Shown in pieces: positions 27,101 through 34,525 of a stretch of DNA of 64,000 nucleotides. Position numbers and translations under genes: made by a program. Origin of the DNA: Bradyrhizobium arachidis (GTDB taxonomy: Bacteria; Pseudomonadota; Alphaproteobacteria; Rhizobiales; Xanthobacteraceae); the NCBI RefSeq assembly GCF_024758505.1, contig NZ_CP077970.1:4960001-5024000 (forward strand), given 5' to 3'. Positions within the stretch are counted from its first letter, which is position 1; every line of letters starts with the position of its first letter. Under the pieces are notes generated by a model. The model did not search any database and was not told where the DNA came from. It was given only the letters and a program-made list of their open reading frames with translations.

Positions 27101-29397
27101 AACACGACCTCGAACTCGGCCTTGTCGCCTTCGGCCACGCTCTTGTCGCCGAACAACGGCTTGACGCCGAGCATCGCGGCGGCAGGCGCCACCGGCAGCA
27201 CGAGCTTGCGCTCGACGGCACGTCCGCCCGTCTCCGCCATGCGGACAAAAATCTGCGCCTCCTGCGGCCGCGTCGAGGTCGGCTGCTTGTCCAGTGTCAC
27301 CGGGAAGGTCGCAACGCCATTGGCATCGGATTCCGGCAGGCTCTCGAGCGGCGTGCGCTCGTTGGAGGTGGTCTCCTCGTCCGCGACGCCGAACTGGTAG
27401 CCGGCAAAGCCGGGACGTTCGGATGCAGGCGCAACCAGCATGTCGCCTTCGAGCTGGAGCCCCGAGGCGGGCGCGCCATAGAGGAAATGGCCATCGACCT
27501 TCAGTTCCACCGGAGCTTGAGCCTTGATCAGCTTCTCCTTGGAACTCAAATCGAATTCGATGCGATCCGGCACGTAGTCTTCGACCATGAAGGTGGTCTC
27601 GCCGACCGACGAGCCCTTCGGATCGGTGAAGGCGCGCACCCGCCACGTCCCGGTCGGGACGGCCGAGTTGAGCGGCACGGCCAGCGAGCGGCCGCCGGCG
27701 CCCTGGTCGTTAAGCACGGCGCGGCGGAATTCGACGCCGTCGGGACGCTCGATCACCAGCGTCAGCGGGCCGCCGGTGACGGCATTGCCCTGCCCGTCGC
27801 GGAGCAGCGCGGTGAGATAGACGGTTTCGCTGGAGCGGTAGACGCCGCGCTCGGCGTAGACGAAGGCGTCGGCGCCGGCCGGCACCACGCGGCCCGCGAC
27901 GCCGCGATCGCTGAGGTCGAAGGCCGCGGTTTTCAGGCTGAGGAAGGCGTAGTCCGCCTTATCGCCCGTAACGGTCAGCATCGCCGGCGACAGACCACCC
28001 TCGCCGCGCGCGAGCCCCGCCTCGAACAGCACATGGCCACTCTCGTCGGTCTTGCGGGTGGCGAGGATCTCGTTGTTGCGGGCAACCAGCCGCACCTCGG
28101 CCTTCCCGACCGGATCGGTCGAAGCCAGCGAATTGATGAAGACGTGGATGCCGTCATTACCCGAATAGGCTGACACCCCGAGATCGGAAACGATGAACCA
28201 TTGGGTCGCGAGCTGATATTCGTCGTCCGAGCCCGGCCCCTTGGCCGCCGCGGTCATCACATAGACGCCGGGCAGGAGATCGCCCAGCGCCTGGTCGACC
28301 GGGAATGCCGTGGTGACGTCCTGGTTCAGCGTCATCGCGGTGGCGAGCTCGCCCGACCACACCTTCACGCCGCGCTCGTCGCCGAGATCGCTGAGCTGGT
28401 ACTTCGTCAGCGTCTTCTGGAAATCGCTGTCCACGACCGTGTTGATCAGGTTGCGATCGCCGATCCTGAAAACGCTGATATTGACCGAGGGCGTGTTGAC
28501 GCTGACCACGGGAATACCGCGCTGGCCGGTCTTCGGCAGCACATAGGCGCGACTCGTGAAGCGCACGAACGGCTTGCGGTCGCGCACATAGATGTTGAAC
28601 TCGGCCGATTTCGGCAGCCCCTCCTTCACCGTCGACGGCAGGCCGGCGCGCAAATTGATGTTGTAGCGCTCGCCATGCCTGAGCCCGTCGACGCAGAGCT
28701 GCTTGCCCTCCGCCGTCAGCGCCGGCTTGTCCTGACCCGCCAGCGCCAGGAACGGCGCGAAATCGGTACGCTTGGCTAGTTCCTCCGAGAACTGGAAACA
28801 GGCGCGCGGGCTCGCCGAGTCGGAATCGACGGTATAGTCGAGCAGGCGGAAACCGTGCTCGTCGCGCAGCTTCTCATATTGGCCGCGGACCTCGGCGACC
28901 TCGCGCATGTCGAGCGACATCCGCATGGTGTCGAGCGCCGGCCGCCACAGCTTTCGCTCGGCGAGCGCCTTGCCCAGCACCGCCAGCGCATCGGCCTCCC
29001 CGCCCGGATTTCCGGCGCGCTGATAGGCGATGTAGGCCGCGGTCGAGGCCCGCTCCAAAAGGAAGGTCTGCTCGCTCGAGCTCTTTGGCCCGATCTGGAA
29101 AATGGTACGGGCAAGGCGCAGCCAGTTGCCGGCATCATCGGGATTGGTGGCGGCGATCTGGCCGAGGATCGACAGGCCGCCGCGGAAATCGTTGCGCTTG
29201 AAGGCGGCGTCGGCGTCGGAGCGCAGCGTCGCGTTGGTCTTGACGACCGCCCCCGCCTCGCTCTTGATCTGCGCCTCGAGCTTGATCGCGGAATCGGCGA
29301 GATCGTCGCGTTTGAAGGCCTTGTCTGCGGCTGAAGCCGTCGCGAGGCCAAGCAGAAGCGTTGCGCAGACAGCAGCGGCGCGAACCAAACTGATCAT
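24193..29397 (-). CDS. Bacterial alpha-2-macroglobulin family protein (YfhM-like)
   Basis: Very large periplasmic protein, 1,734 aa from ATG 29397. A cleavable signal peptide (MISLVRAAAVCATLLLGLATASA) has no lipobox, unlike the lipoprotein YfhM of E. coli. The thioester motif CSEQ is intact, with C1286 and Q1289 in YPYGCSEQIT. Upstream lie MG2-type beta-sandwich domains and a variable bait-like region. Downstream are the alpha/alpha TED toroid (NGSFGLWSAGGEDAWLDAYV) and the receptor-like C-terminal domain ending in GTVEVRAAK. Such proteins are thought to trap foreign proteases that breach the outer membrane, working with PBP1C encoded next door. Expression as an A2M-pbpC operon is supported by the 11-bp gap. 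Confidence 0.93.
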   Translation of the reverse strand: MISLVRAAAVCATLLLGLATASAADKAFKRDDLADSAIKLEAQIKSEAGAVVKTNATLRSDADAAFKRNDFRGGLSILGQIAATNPDDAGNWLRLARTIFQIGPKSSSEQTFLLERASTAAYIAYQRAGNPGGEADALAVLGKALAERKLWRPALDTMRMSLDMREVAEVRGQYEKLRDEHGFRLLDYTVDSDSASPRACFQFSEELAKRTDFAPFLALAGQDKPALTAEGKQLCVDGLRHGERYNINLRAGLPSTVKEGLPKSAEFNIYVRDRKPFVRFTSRAYVLPKTGQRGIPVVSVNTPSVNISVFRIGDRNLINTVVDSDFQKTLTKYQLSDLGDERGVKVWSGELATAMTLNQDVTTAFPVDQALGDLLPGVYVMTAAAKGPGSDDEYQLATQWFIVSDLGVSAYSGNDGIHVFINSLASTDPVGKAEVRLVARNNEILATRKTDESGHVLFEAGLARGEGGLSPAMLTVTGDKADYAFLSLKTAAFDLSDRGVAGRVVPAGADAFVYAERGVYRSSETVYLTALLRDGQGNAVTGGPLTLVIERPDGVEFRRAVLNDQGAGGRSLAVPLNSAVPTGTWRVRAFTDPKGSSVGETTFMVEDYVPDRIEFDLSSKEKLIKAQAPVELKVDGHFLYGAPASGLQLEGDMLVAPASERPGFAGYQFGVADEETTSNERTPLESLPESDANGVATFPVTLDKQPTSTRPQEAQIFVRMAETGGRAVERKLVLPVAPAAAMLGVKPLFGDKSVAEGDKAEFEVVFVSPEGKTLPRDGLRYELLKVESRYQWYRQNNYWEYEPVKSTARVADGDLIVAADKPTRISLNPRPGRYRLDVKSNDTDGPVTSVQFDVGWYSDGSADTPDLLETSIDKPQYASGDTMTVSVNARSAGKLTINVLGDRLLTTQTVDVKEGTAQVKFTVGKDWGTGAYVVATLRRPLDAAAQRMPGRAIGLKWFGIDKQTRTLAMKLTPPALIRPNAMLKIPVKLDGLNPGEDAKIVVAAVDVGILNLTNYKPPAPDDYYLGQRRMTSEIRDLYGQLIDGMQGTRGQIKSGGDAGAAELQGSPPAQKPLALYSGIVTVGADGTAEVSFDIPEFAGTARVMAVAWTATKLGRANTDVVIRDPVVLTATLPRFLLNGDHGTVNLEIDNVEGQAGDYKINVKTGGPVKMTGNPATTVKLAAKQRNSFSLALDATAAGQATLDVDITGPNGLALARHYALDVKAATQVLARRSIRTLAKGESLTLTSDMFSDLVPGTGSVSVSASLSTALDAATILKALDRYPYGCSEQITSRAMPLLYVNELAAGAHLAMDTEVDQRIRDAIERLLARQGSNGSFGLWSAGGEDAWLDAYVTDFLTRAREKGFVVPDVLFKNALDRIRNSVVNANEPEKDGGRDLAYGLYVLARNGAAPIGDLRYLADTKLGNLATPIAKSQLAAALALVGDRNRAERVYGAALDSLAPKPALEFGRTDYGSQLRDAAALVSLASEGNAPKATLTQAVTRVETARGLTPYTSTQENAWLVLAARALAKENLSIEVDGQPVKTALYRSYKSATLEGKPLKITNTGDAPVQAVVSVSGSPVTPEPAASAGFKIERSYFTLDGKPADIKQVKQNQRFAVVLKITEAKPEYGHIMVSDYLPAGLEIDNPKLVSSGDSGTLDWIENGEEPEDTEFRDDRFTAAIDRASDSDAVFTVAYVVRAVSPGKYVLPQAYVEDMYNPSRYGRTGTGTVEVRAAK

Positions 29398-29804
29398 GAT
29401 GGGACTCCCGGACGATCGCGGACGAACGCCGCGTCGGCAATGATGAAATGCGCGAAAAGGTGACAGACTCAAGGCGATGGAACCACAGTAGCAGAACGTC
29501 GCATGCGCCATGGCAAGCAGGCCCAGAGGTGACCGATCAGGATGTGACCCGCGCGCACCGTCCCTAAAGGCGCAGCCACACCAAAACCAGCCGTCCGGCG
29601 GCAATGTCCCGATCGCTGGTCAACGCTCCCGGCGATGTGAACCATCGTCCAGGTCGCTGCCGCGGAGCCGGCACCCTGACACTCCACCGTCCAGGTTTGT
29701 CGCTGGCTTGAGGAAAACGGTTCGGTCCGGACTTGGCGAACGTGCGGATTTTTCATATGTGGCGTGCTAGAAGCCCTCGAGGCCCTCGTCCGAGGCCCCT
29801 TCAC
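29398..29804. other. Intergenic region between A2M gene and tRNA-Arg
   Basis: About 400 bp with no gene I can support; the short reading frames here lack family character. It should contain the A2M promoter (minus strand) and the tRNA-Arg promoter (plus strand). Confidence 0.4.
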
Positions 29805-29881
29805 GGTCCCGTAGCTCAACTGGATAGAGTAGCGGATTTCTACTCCGCGGGTTGCAGGTTCGAGTCCTGCCGGGATCGCCA
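29805..29881 (+). tRNA. tRNA-Arg (anticodon UCU)
   Basis: 77-nt cloverleaf with CCA encoded (29879-29881). Acceptor GGTCCCG pairs with CGGGATC. The D-arm is GCTC..GAG. The anticodon stem GCGGA/TCCGC encloses loop TTTCTAC with anticodon TCT at 29839-29841. The T-arm carries GGTTCGAGTCC. The anticodon reads AGA (and AGG by wobble), rare codons in a GC-rich genome. An accessory region follows it; I found no integrase and no second copy of the tRNA 3' end within the window. Confidence 0.96.
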
Positions 29882-30051
29882 TTTCTCCCACCATCACTGC
29901 GCCATCGATACCCGATAACACGTTGATTTCTTTCTATTCCCTTAGCCCCTGCAGCGGCTCTAGGGTGCGGACGAGCTTTGCGCACGGACATGTCACTCAA
30001 TGACCGAACGGACACCGTGCTAGGGTGCCTGCTCCGAAAACCGGAGTCCCC

Positions 30052-30933
30052 TTGCTGACGCGCGTCGATCCGTTGCTGCCACTCCCCGAGAATGTGCTGA
30101 GCCTGTCGACGGCGCGGCGCGAATGGAATGGCGTGCGCGTTGATGTCAGCGAATTCCATTGCGCGGGCCGGGTGTCTCACCAACTTCGCCACCAGAGCGA
30201 AACCCGCCTCAACGTTCTTCTGGAAGAGATTGGAAGCCCCTGCGAGCCCCGTCTGCGCGAGGACCAGCCTTGCCCGATTGGTTATATGCCGCGGCACATG
30301 CACTTCGCGCCTGCCGGCATGGAAATTTGGGGCTTCAGCGCCGATACGCGATTCGCGCGGGACGCCACCCTGATCTTTGATCTCGCGGTGCTGAGCGAGC
30401 GGCTGGCTACCGGCTTCAACGCCGATGCGATCACTAAGCCACGGCTGCGTTTTGCCGACGACCGGATCTGGACTCTGGTCAGGCTGCTCTCCGACACGAT
30501 GAACGATCCCGATCCCTCGACGCAGCTCTATGGCGACGGGCTGACTGCCGCGATCGCGGCACGGCTCTTCGCCGAGCCACCGGAGCCTGCCACCGACGGC
30601 AAGGGGCTGGCACCCTGGCAACTGCGGCGTATCGTGGAATATCTCGATGCACGTTTGCCCGAGCGCGTTGAGCTCGCGCACCTGGCGGCGCAGGTGGGTC
30701 TTTCGCAGGCTCACTTTAGCCGCGCGTTCAAGGCCTCTACGGGAATGGCGCCCTATCGCTGGCAGCTCGACGCACGCATCCGCCGCGCGCAGGCTCTCCT
30801 GATCGACAGCCACGCCTCGCTCAACGAGGTGGCCGAGGCGACCGGCTTTGCCGATGCGGTCCATTTCGGGCGGACGTTCCGCAAGCTCACCGGAGCGACG
30901 CCGGCGGCCTGGCGACGCGACCGCAAGAACTGA
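30052..30933 (+). CDS. AraC family transcriptional regulator
   Basis: DNA-binding regulator of about 294 aa. The C-terminal two-helix-turn-helix AraC domain is clear: LAAQVGLSQAHFSRAFKASTGMAPYRW for the first HTH and SLNEVAEATGFADAVHFGRTFRKLTGATPAAW for the second. The N-terminal cupin-like effector domain contains PRHMHFAPAGMEIWG. I prefer a TTG start at 30052 because GGAG (30043-30046) sits 5 nt upstream; GTG 30025 in the same frame is the alternative. An eight-base TAGGGTGC occurs at about 29961 and again at 30021, a possible operator pair. It precedes a same-strand set of an SnoaL-like protein, a hydrolase and a solute-binding protein, which it may regulate. Confidence 0.88.
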   Translation: MLTRVDPLLPLPENVLSLSTARREWNGVRVDVSEFHCAGRVSHQLRHQSETRLNVLLEEIGSPCEPRLREDQPCPIGYMPRHMHFAPAGMEIWGFSADTRFARDATLIFDLAVLSERLATGFNADAITKPRLRFADDRIWTLVRLLSDTMNDPDPSTQLYGDGLTAAIAARLFAEPPEPATDGKGLAPWQLRRIVEYLDARLPERVELAHLAAQVGLSQAHFSRAFKASTGMAPYRWQLDARIRRAQALLIDSHASLNEVAEATGFADAVHFGRTFRKLTGATPAAWRRDRKN

Positions 30934-31091
30934 TCATCCAGCAGCAGTTTCAGACTGCAATTCGCAGAATCGAACAGTGTCTTCCGCAGGACGGGAAGCC
31001 AGTATCGCCGCGACCGGATCGGCGAGCGAGATCGTAGCAGCCCGTTGACGAGACGCGCCCTCCCGGAACTCCTCAACCCGGAAGGCGGAAG

Positions 31092-31472
31092 ATGAGCAAA
31101 ACATCCATCGACTATGACGGCCTCATGCAGGCGAACCTCGCGCGCGTGTTCGGCGAGCGCGACGCCTCCCGCCGGATCAAAGCCATTGCAGAACTCTATG
31201 CCGACGATGCGGCACTGTACGAACCACCGGATGCCTCGGCGACCGGCCATGCCGCCATCAATCAGGCGGTGGAAGCGCTCCTGGCGAACCTGCCGCCCAA
31301 CTTCGTCTTCACCGCGATCGGTCCCGCCGTCGGCCATCACGGTCTCGGACGGCTACGCTGGCGATCCGGCCCACCGGACGGTCCCGCGGCCGTGACCGGC
31401 ACCGATGTCGCCCGGGTTGAAGCCGGCAAAATCAAGACCCTCCACGTCTTTCTCGACCCCATCGCTGCCTGA
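31092..31472 (+). CDS. SnoaL/NTF2-like domain protein
   Basis: Small alpha+beta-barrel protein, 126 aa, of the NTF2-like superfamily: IKAIAELYADDAALYEPPDASATGHAAINQAVEALLANLPPNF is the typical helix-strand N-terminal half, and LRWRSGPPDGPAAVTGTDVARVEAGKIKTLHVFLDP the beta-sheet half. Good Shine-Dalgarno-like purines (GGAAGGCGGAAG) precede ATG 31092. Members are polyketide cyclases, ketosteroid isomerase-like enzymes or ligand-binding proteins. It is followed by the isochorismatase-family gene after 23 bp, so the two are probably co-transcribed. The substrate is unknown. Confidence 0.82.
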   Translation: MSKTSIDYDGLMQANLARVFGERDASRRIKAIAELYADDAALYEPPDASATGHAAINQAVEALLANLPPNFVFTAIGPAVGHHGLGRLRWRSGPPDGPAAVTGTDVARVEAGKIKTLHVFLDPIAA

Positions 31473-31495
31473 GCAGCCATATCCAAGGACCAATC

Positions 31496-32146
31496 ATGCC
31501 CGCCAAGACCGGCCTCGACGCCCTGCTCCGCCCTGAAGACAGCATTCTCGTCCTGATCGACCATCAGCCCTACCAGTTCACCAATCTGAACAGCCATGAG
31601 CCCGCGACGATCATCAACAACGTCATCGGCCTCGCCAAGACTGCAAAAGTCTTCAACGTGCCGACGATCCTGACCACGGTGATCGAGGAGCGCGGCGGCT
31701 ATCTGATCAAGGGGCTTCAGGATGTCTTCCCGGAGCAGAGGCCGATCGACCGCACCTTCATCAACACCTGGGAGGATCCGAATGTCGTCGACATCGTGAA
31801 GACGAGCGGGCGCAAGCAGCTCGTTCTGGCTGCGCTCTACACCGAGATCTGCCTTGCCATGCCGGCAATCCAGGCGCTCGGCGAAGGATACGACGTCTTC
31901 ATCGTCACCGATGCGTCAGGCGGCGTCTCGTTGGAAGCCCATGACATGGCGGTGCGCCGCATGGTCGCTGCCGGCGCGGTGCCGATCACCTGGCTTGCCG
32001 TGCTGGGCGAATGGCAGCGTGACTGGGCGCGCGAGAAAACCGCGGTCGGCGTCTCGGCCGTCGTCCTCGAGCATGGCGGTGCCAGCGGGGCCGCCCTGGC
32101 CTGGGAACTGCAGCTTCTGGCCGGACGCGCCAAGGCAGGAGCCTGA
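31496..32146 (+). CDS. Isochorismatase-family cysteine hydrolase (YcaC-like)
   Basis: Cytoplasmic alpha/beta hydrolase of 216 aa. The catalytic aspartate region is SILVLIDHQPYQF (D22) and the nucleophile is probably C119 in LAALYTEICLAMPAIQAL. EGYDVFIVTDASGG and WLAVLGEWQRDWAR match the YcaC subgroup. AAGGA precedes the start by 6 nt. Family members hydrolyse isochorismate, nicotinamide, N-carbamoyl compounds or other amides; YcaC itself has no settled substrate. Its position behind an NTF2-like gene and before a solute-binding protein suggests catabolism of a small amide or related compound, an inference only. Confidence 0.88.
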   Translation: MPAKTGLDALLRPEDSILVLIDHQPYQFTNLNSHEPATIINNVIGLAKTAKVFNVPTILTTVIEERGGYLIKGLQDVFPEQRPIDRTFINTWEDPNVVDIVKTSGRKQLVLAALYTEICLAMPAIQALGEGYDVFIVTDASGGVSLEAHDMAVRRMVAAGAVPITWLAVLGEWQRDWAREKTAVGVSAVVLEHGGASGAALAWELQLLAGRAKAGA

Positions 32147-32157
32147 AGGCGCGCGAC

Positions 32158-33333
32158 ATGCCTATTGCACCGACGCCGATCCGCATAGGGTACTGCCTTT
32201 CACTGACCGGTCCGGTCGCGGACAACAGTCGTTCGGCCCGGCTCGCCCACGATATCTGGCGAGAACACGTCAACAACCGGGGTGGCCTGCTCGGCCGCCC
32301 TGTCGAACTCGTCTGCTACGACGACCATGCGGATGCTTCGCGCGTCCCCGGCCTCTACAAGCGCTTGATGGACGAAGACAAGGTCGATCTCGTCATCGGC
32401 GGTTACGGCACCAACACCATACTGCCAGCGATGCCGCTGATCATGGAACGGCAGCGCTTCTTCGTCGGGCTGATGGGCCTTGGCGTCAACAACGCGCTCG
32501 CCTATCCGAACTACTTCGCCATGATACCAACCGGGCCAGATCCGAACGCAGCGCTGACCGAGGGATTTTTCGAGCTTGCTGCCGCGCAGACGCCTCGGCC
32601 CCTGACCGTGGCGTTGGTCTCGGCGGATGCGGAATTCTCTCGCAACCCCATTCTCGGCGCAAAAGCCAATGCCGCGAAGTACGGTCTTCGCATTGTCCAC
32701 GAAGCCACCTATCCGCTGACGACGAAGAATTTCAAACCTGTTATCGACGCTGTGGCCGAGAGCAACTGCGACTTGCTGTTTCTGTGCTCCTATCTAGACG
32801 ACTCGATCGGCCTCGTGCGAGCGATCCACGCACATCCATTCCGCCCGAAGATGGTCGGCGCCGGGATGATCGGCCCTCAGAACACCGCCGTCAAAACCAC
32901 GCTCGGTCCGCTGCTCAACGGCTTTGTAAATTACGAATATTGGCAGCCGGCCCCGAAGATGATGTTCCCCGGGGTGCAGCAATTCCTGAATACCTATCAG
33001 GAACGAGCCAGCGCTGAGCATGTCGACCTCTTGGGCCATTACATGGCCCCACTTGCCTATGCCCAGTTGCAGGTTGTTGCTCAGGCTGTCGAAGCGACTG
33101 GCGGTTTCCACGACGCCGGACTCGCGGCATACGCACGGAGCGCGACCTTTGACACCGTCATGGGCGCGATTAGTTTTGGTGCAAACGGCGAATGGGCAGA
33201 GCCACGCGTCTTACAAGTTCAATTCCAGGGAATATCCGGTCACGGAATTGAACAGTTCCGGAATGGGTCGCGGCAAATCGTGGTTTCGCCGTCGAACTAT
33301 GCCTCCGGAAGGCTCCGATTTCCGTCGAGGTGA
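32158..33333 (+). CDS. Periplasmic-binding-protein-like (Peripla_BP_6/LivK fold) protein without signal peptide
   Basis: 391-aa protein of the type I leucine/amide-binding fold: PIRIGYCLSLTGPVADNSRSARLAHDIWREHVNNRGG, LVIGGYGTNTILPAMPLI and CSYLDDSIGLVRAIHAH. The frame starts MPIAPTPIRIGYCLS, only 11 bp after the hydrolase gene, and the ligand-binding fold begins at residue 7. There is therefore no room for a secretion signal, and no permease or ATPase gene is adjacent. A cytoplasmic sensor role like AmiC (the amide sensor of Pseudomonas amidase operons) is possible. Loss of the signal by a start mutation is the alternative. The C-terminal dozen residues (SNYASGRLRFPSR) look unrelated to the family and may reflect a junction with decayed DNA downstream. 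Confidence 0.8.
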   Translation: MPIAPTPIRIGYCLSLTGPVADNSRSARLAHDIWREHVNNRGGLLGRPVELVCYDDHADASRVPGLYKRLMDEDKVDLVIGGYGTNTILPAMPLIMERQRFFVGLMGLGVNNALAYPNYFAMIPTGPDPNAALTEGFFELAAAQTPRPLTVALVSADAEFSRNPILGAKANAAKYGLRIVHEATYPLTTKNFKPVIDAVAESNCDLLFLCSYLDDSIGLVRAIHAHPFRPKMVGAGMIGPQNTAVKTTLGPLLNGFVNYEYWQPAPKMMFPGVQQFLNTYQERASAEHVDLLGHYMAPLAYAQLQVVAQAVEATGGFHDAGLAAYARSATFDTVMGAISFGANGEWAEPRVLQVQFQGISGHGIEQFRNGSRQIVVSPSNYASGRLRFPSR

Positions 33334-33363
33334 ATTTTGTTACCGCAGAGCGCTGGCGGATTG

Positions 33364-33447
33364 GCGAGCGAACAAGATTCTCGTCCGTCAGCGCCATCCG
33401 CAGCTCGTGCAGACGTTGCTTGGCGGTGATGCCCACTTCGCGCGGCT
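33364..33447 (-). repeat. Partial copy (copy 3) of the 34.05/37.6-kb duplicated segment
   Basis: The 80 or so bases that read on the minus strand as VGITAKQRLHELRMAL and following residues recur at about 34.06-34.13 kb and 37.62-37.72 kb. The copy ends abruptly at a REP-like palindrome (33453-33478). It has no start and no complete frame, so it is a gene remnant. Confidence 0.75.
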
Positions 33448-33452
33448 TGGGA

Positions 33453-33478
33453 TTACGGTGACAGCACTGTCACCGTAA
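33453..33478. repeat. REP-like element, two half-sites joined head to head
   Basis: Perfect inverted repeat: TTACGGTGACAG at 33453-33464 and its complement CTGTCACCGTAA at 33467-33478, with a 2-nt spacer. The same core recurs at 35.53, 35.60, 36.26, 36.87, 36.94 and 38.66 kb. Confidence 0.85.
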
Positions 33479-33522
33479 CGCGGACTGGTCGCGCTCGTCC
33501 CTCGTGGGAGAAAGCCAGAAGA

Positions 33523-33897
33523 TCATTTCTTCTCGGGGAATTCCCTCGTGAAGCTCGCCGAGCCGAGATTCGCATTGCCAGGCCCGAATGCGGTGACGGT
33601 GACTTGATAGGAGTGGCTGCCGCTCGGCGGACTTGGCGGCGAGTAGCTATTTAGGGCACCGCAAGCGATCGTTGACTGGCCCTTGTAGGGCACCGTTCCC
33701 CCACCGTGATTGTAACTGGGGACCTGAAGATCAACCATGTGGAATTGGAGTGTTGCCGTCCCTTTTGGCACACCACTCAACGCGAATACGGGAGAGCTGA
33801 GGCCACACCACCGAAAGCTCATCGAGAATGCCGATGCATTCGCTGTGCTCAAAGCCAGGATAGCGGCAGCATAAACGCAAAGTCGGATTTTTGGCAT
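33523..33897 (-). CDS. Secreted PEBP/YbhB-like small protein
   Basis: 124 aa from ATG 33897, with GAGGG 4 nt upstream. A signal peptide (MPKIRLCVYAAAILALSTANASA) precedes a small beta-rich domain: KGTATLQFHMVDLQVPSYNHGGGTVPY, then CGALNSYSPPSPPSGSHSYQVTVTAFG. The pattern of a short ligand loop followed by PPSGxHxYxVTVxA resembles the phosphatidylethanolamine-binding-protein family, although the canonical DPDAP motif is not obvious. A longer frame upstream overlaps duplicated repeat DNA and is not used. Probably periplasmic; function unknown. Confidence 0.7.
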   Translation of the reverse strand: MPKIRLCVYAAAILALSTANASAFSMSFRWCGLSSPVFALSGVPKGTATLQFHMVDLQVPSYNHGGGTVPYKGQSTIACGALNSYSPPSPPSGSHSYQVTVTAFGPGNANLGSASFTREFPEKK

Positions 33898-34047
33898 TGT
33901 CCCTCCCTGGAATTCGCGAGCATCAAAGTTGATTCGGTTCGCCTCCGCAATTGAGGTCCCGCGCTCGTTGGCTCTCCACAAAGATTCCGTCGGTGTCGCC
34001 AGATGCGGGCTCACCCGTGATGGTTGACCTTCCATATACCGGCGAAT

Positions 34048-34362
34048 TCGCGAACAAGATTCTTGCCCCTCAGCGCCATCCGCAGCTCGTACAGACGTTG
34101 CTTGGCGGTGATGCCCACTTCGGCGTGCGAGATCGTTCCAGGCTTCCACCGTAGCCCGGCCTGCACGTCGCAAGTGCCTGCCCTTTCCGATTGATAATTT
34201 TGAATGCTCGTATCAGCGGTGCCGCAGACCGCCGTGCACATTCGGAGAGTGGGCCGTGATCAGGTTTTTGTGCTTCCGTGCCGCCGCTTCGGCCTCGCGA
34301 GCAAGTCGTTCAGCCTTTAACCTCTCGCGGTTTGCATGAAACGCCGCTTGGATGCGTTCATA
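34048..34362 (-). repeat. Duplicated segment, copy 1 (paralogous to 37611-37953)
   Basis: About 315 bp aligning colinearly with 37611-37953 with scattered substitutions and small indels. On the minus strand it spans the 3' half of a small Lys/Arg/Ala-rich gene and a downstream frame that would read CTAVCGTADTSIQNYQS. In this copy the second frame is shifted (QAGLRWKPGTISHAE instead of QAGLMVEAWNDLARE), so it is degenerate. Confidence 0.8.
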
Positions 34363-34416
34363 CACGACACCAACAGCTCGTCCGGCGAGCCGAGCGACAA
34401 TGCGCAATAGCGCCAT
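34213..34416 (-). pseudogene. 5'-truncated copy of the helical small protein encoded at 37793-38044
   Basis: The last 49 residues, from YERIQAAFHANRERLKAERL to the C-terminal GGLRHR, are the same as in the intact-looking gene at 37793-38044. The first 18 or so residues (MALLRIVARLAG...) are unrelated, because the duplicated DNA begins at about 34362. No ribosome-binding site is evident. It is best regarded as a duplicated 3' fragment in foreign 5' sequence. Confidence 0.65.
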
Positions 34417-34525
34417 GCACGTCGCAATCTGTCACCGCAACTGCAGACCACCGGGTCGGAACGGCTAGGCCGTTCTACGTCCCGCCTTGGAGTGAAGCTC
34501 GATGCTCATTGCTGGTCGTCGCCGT

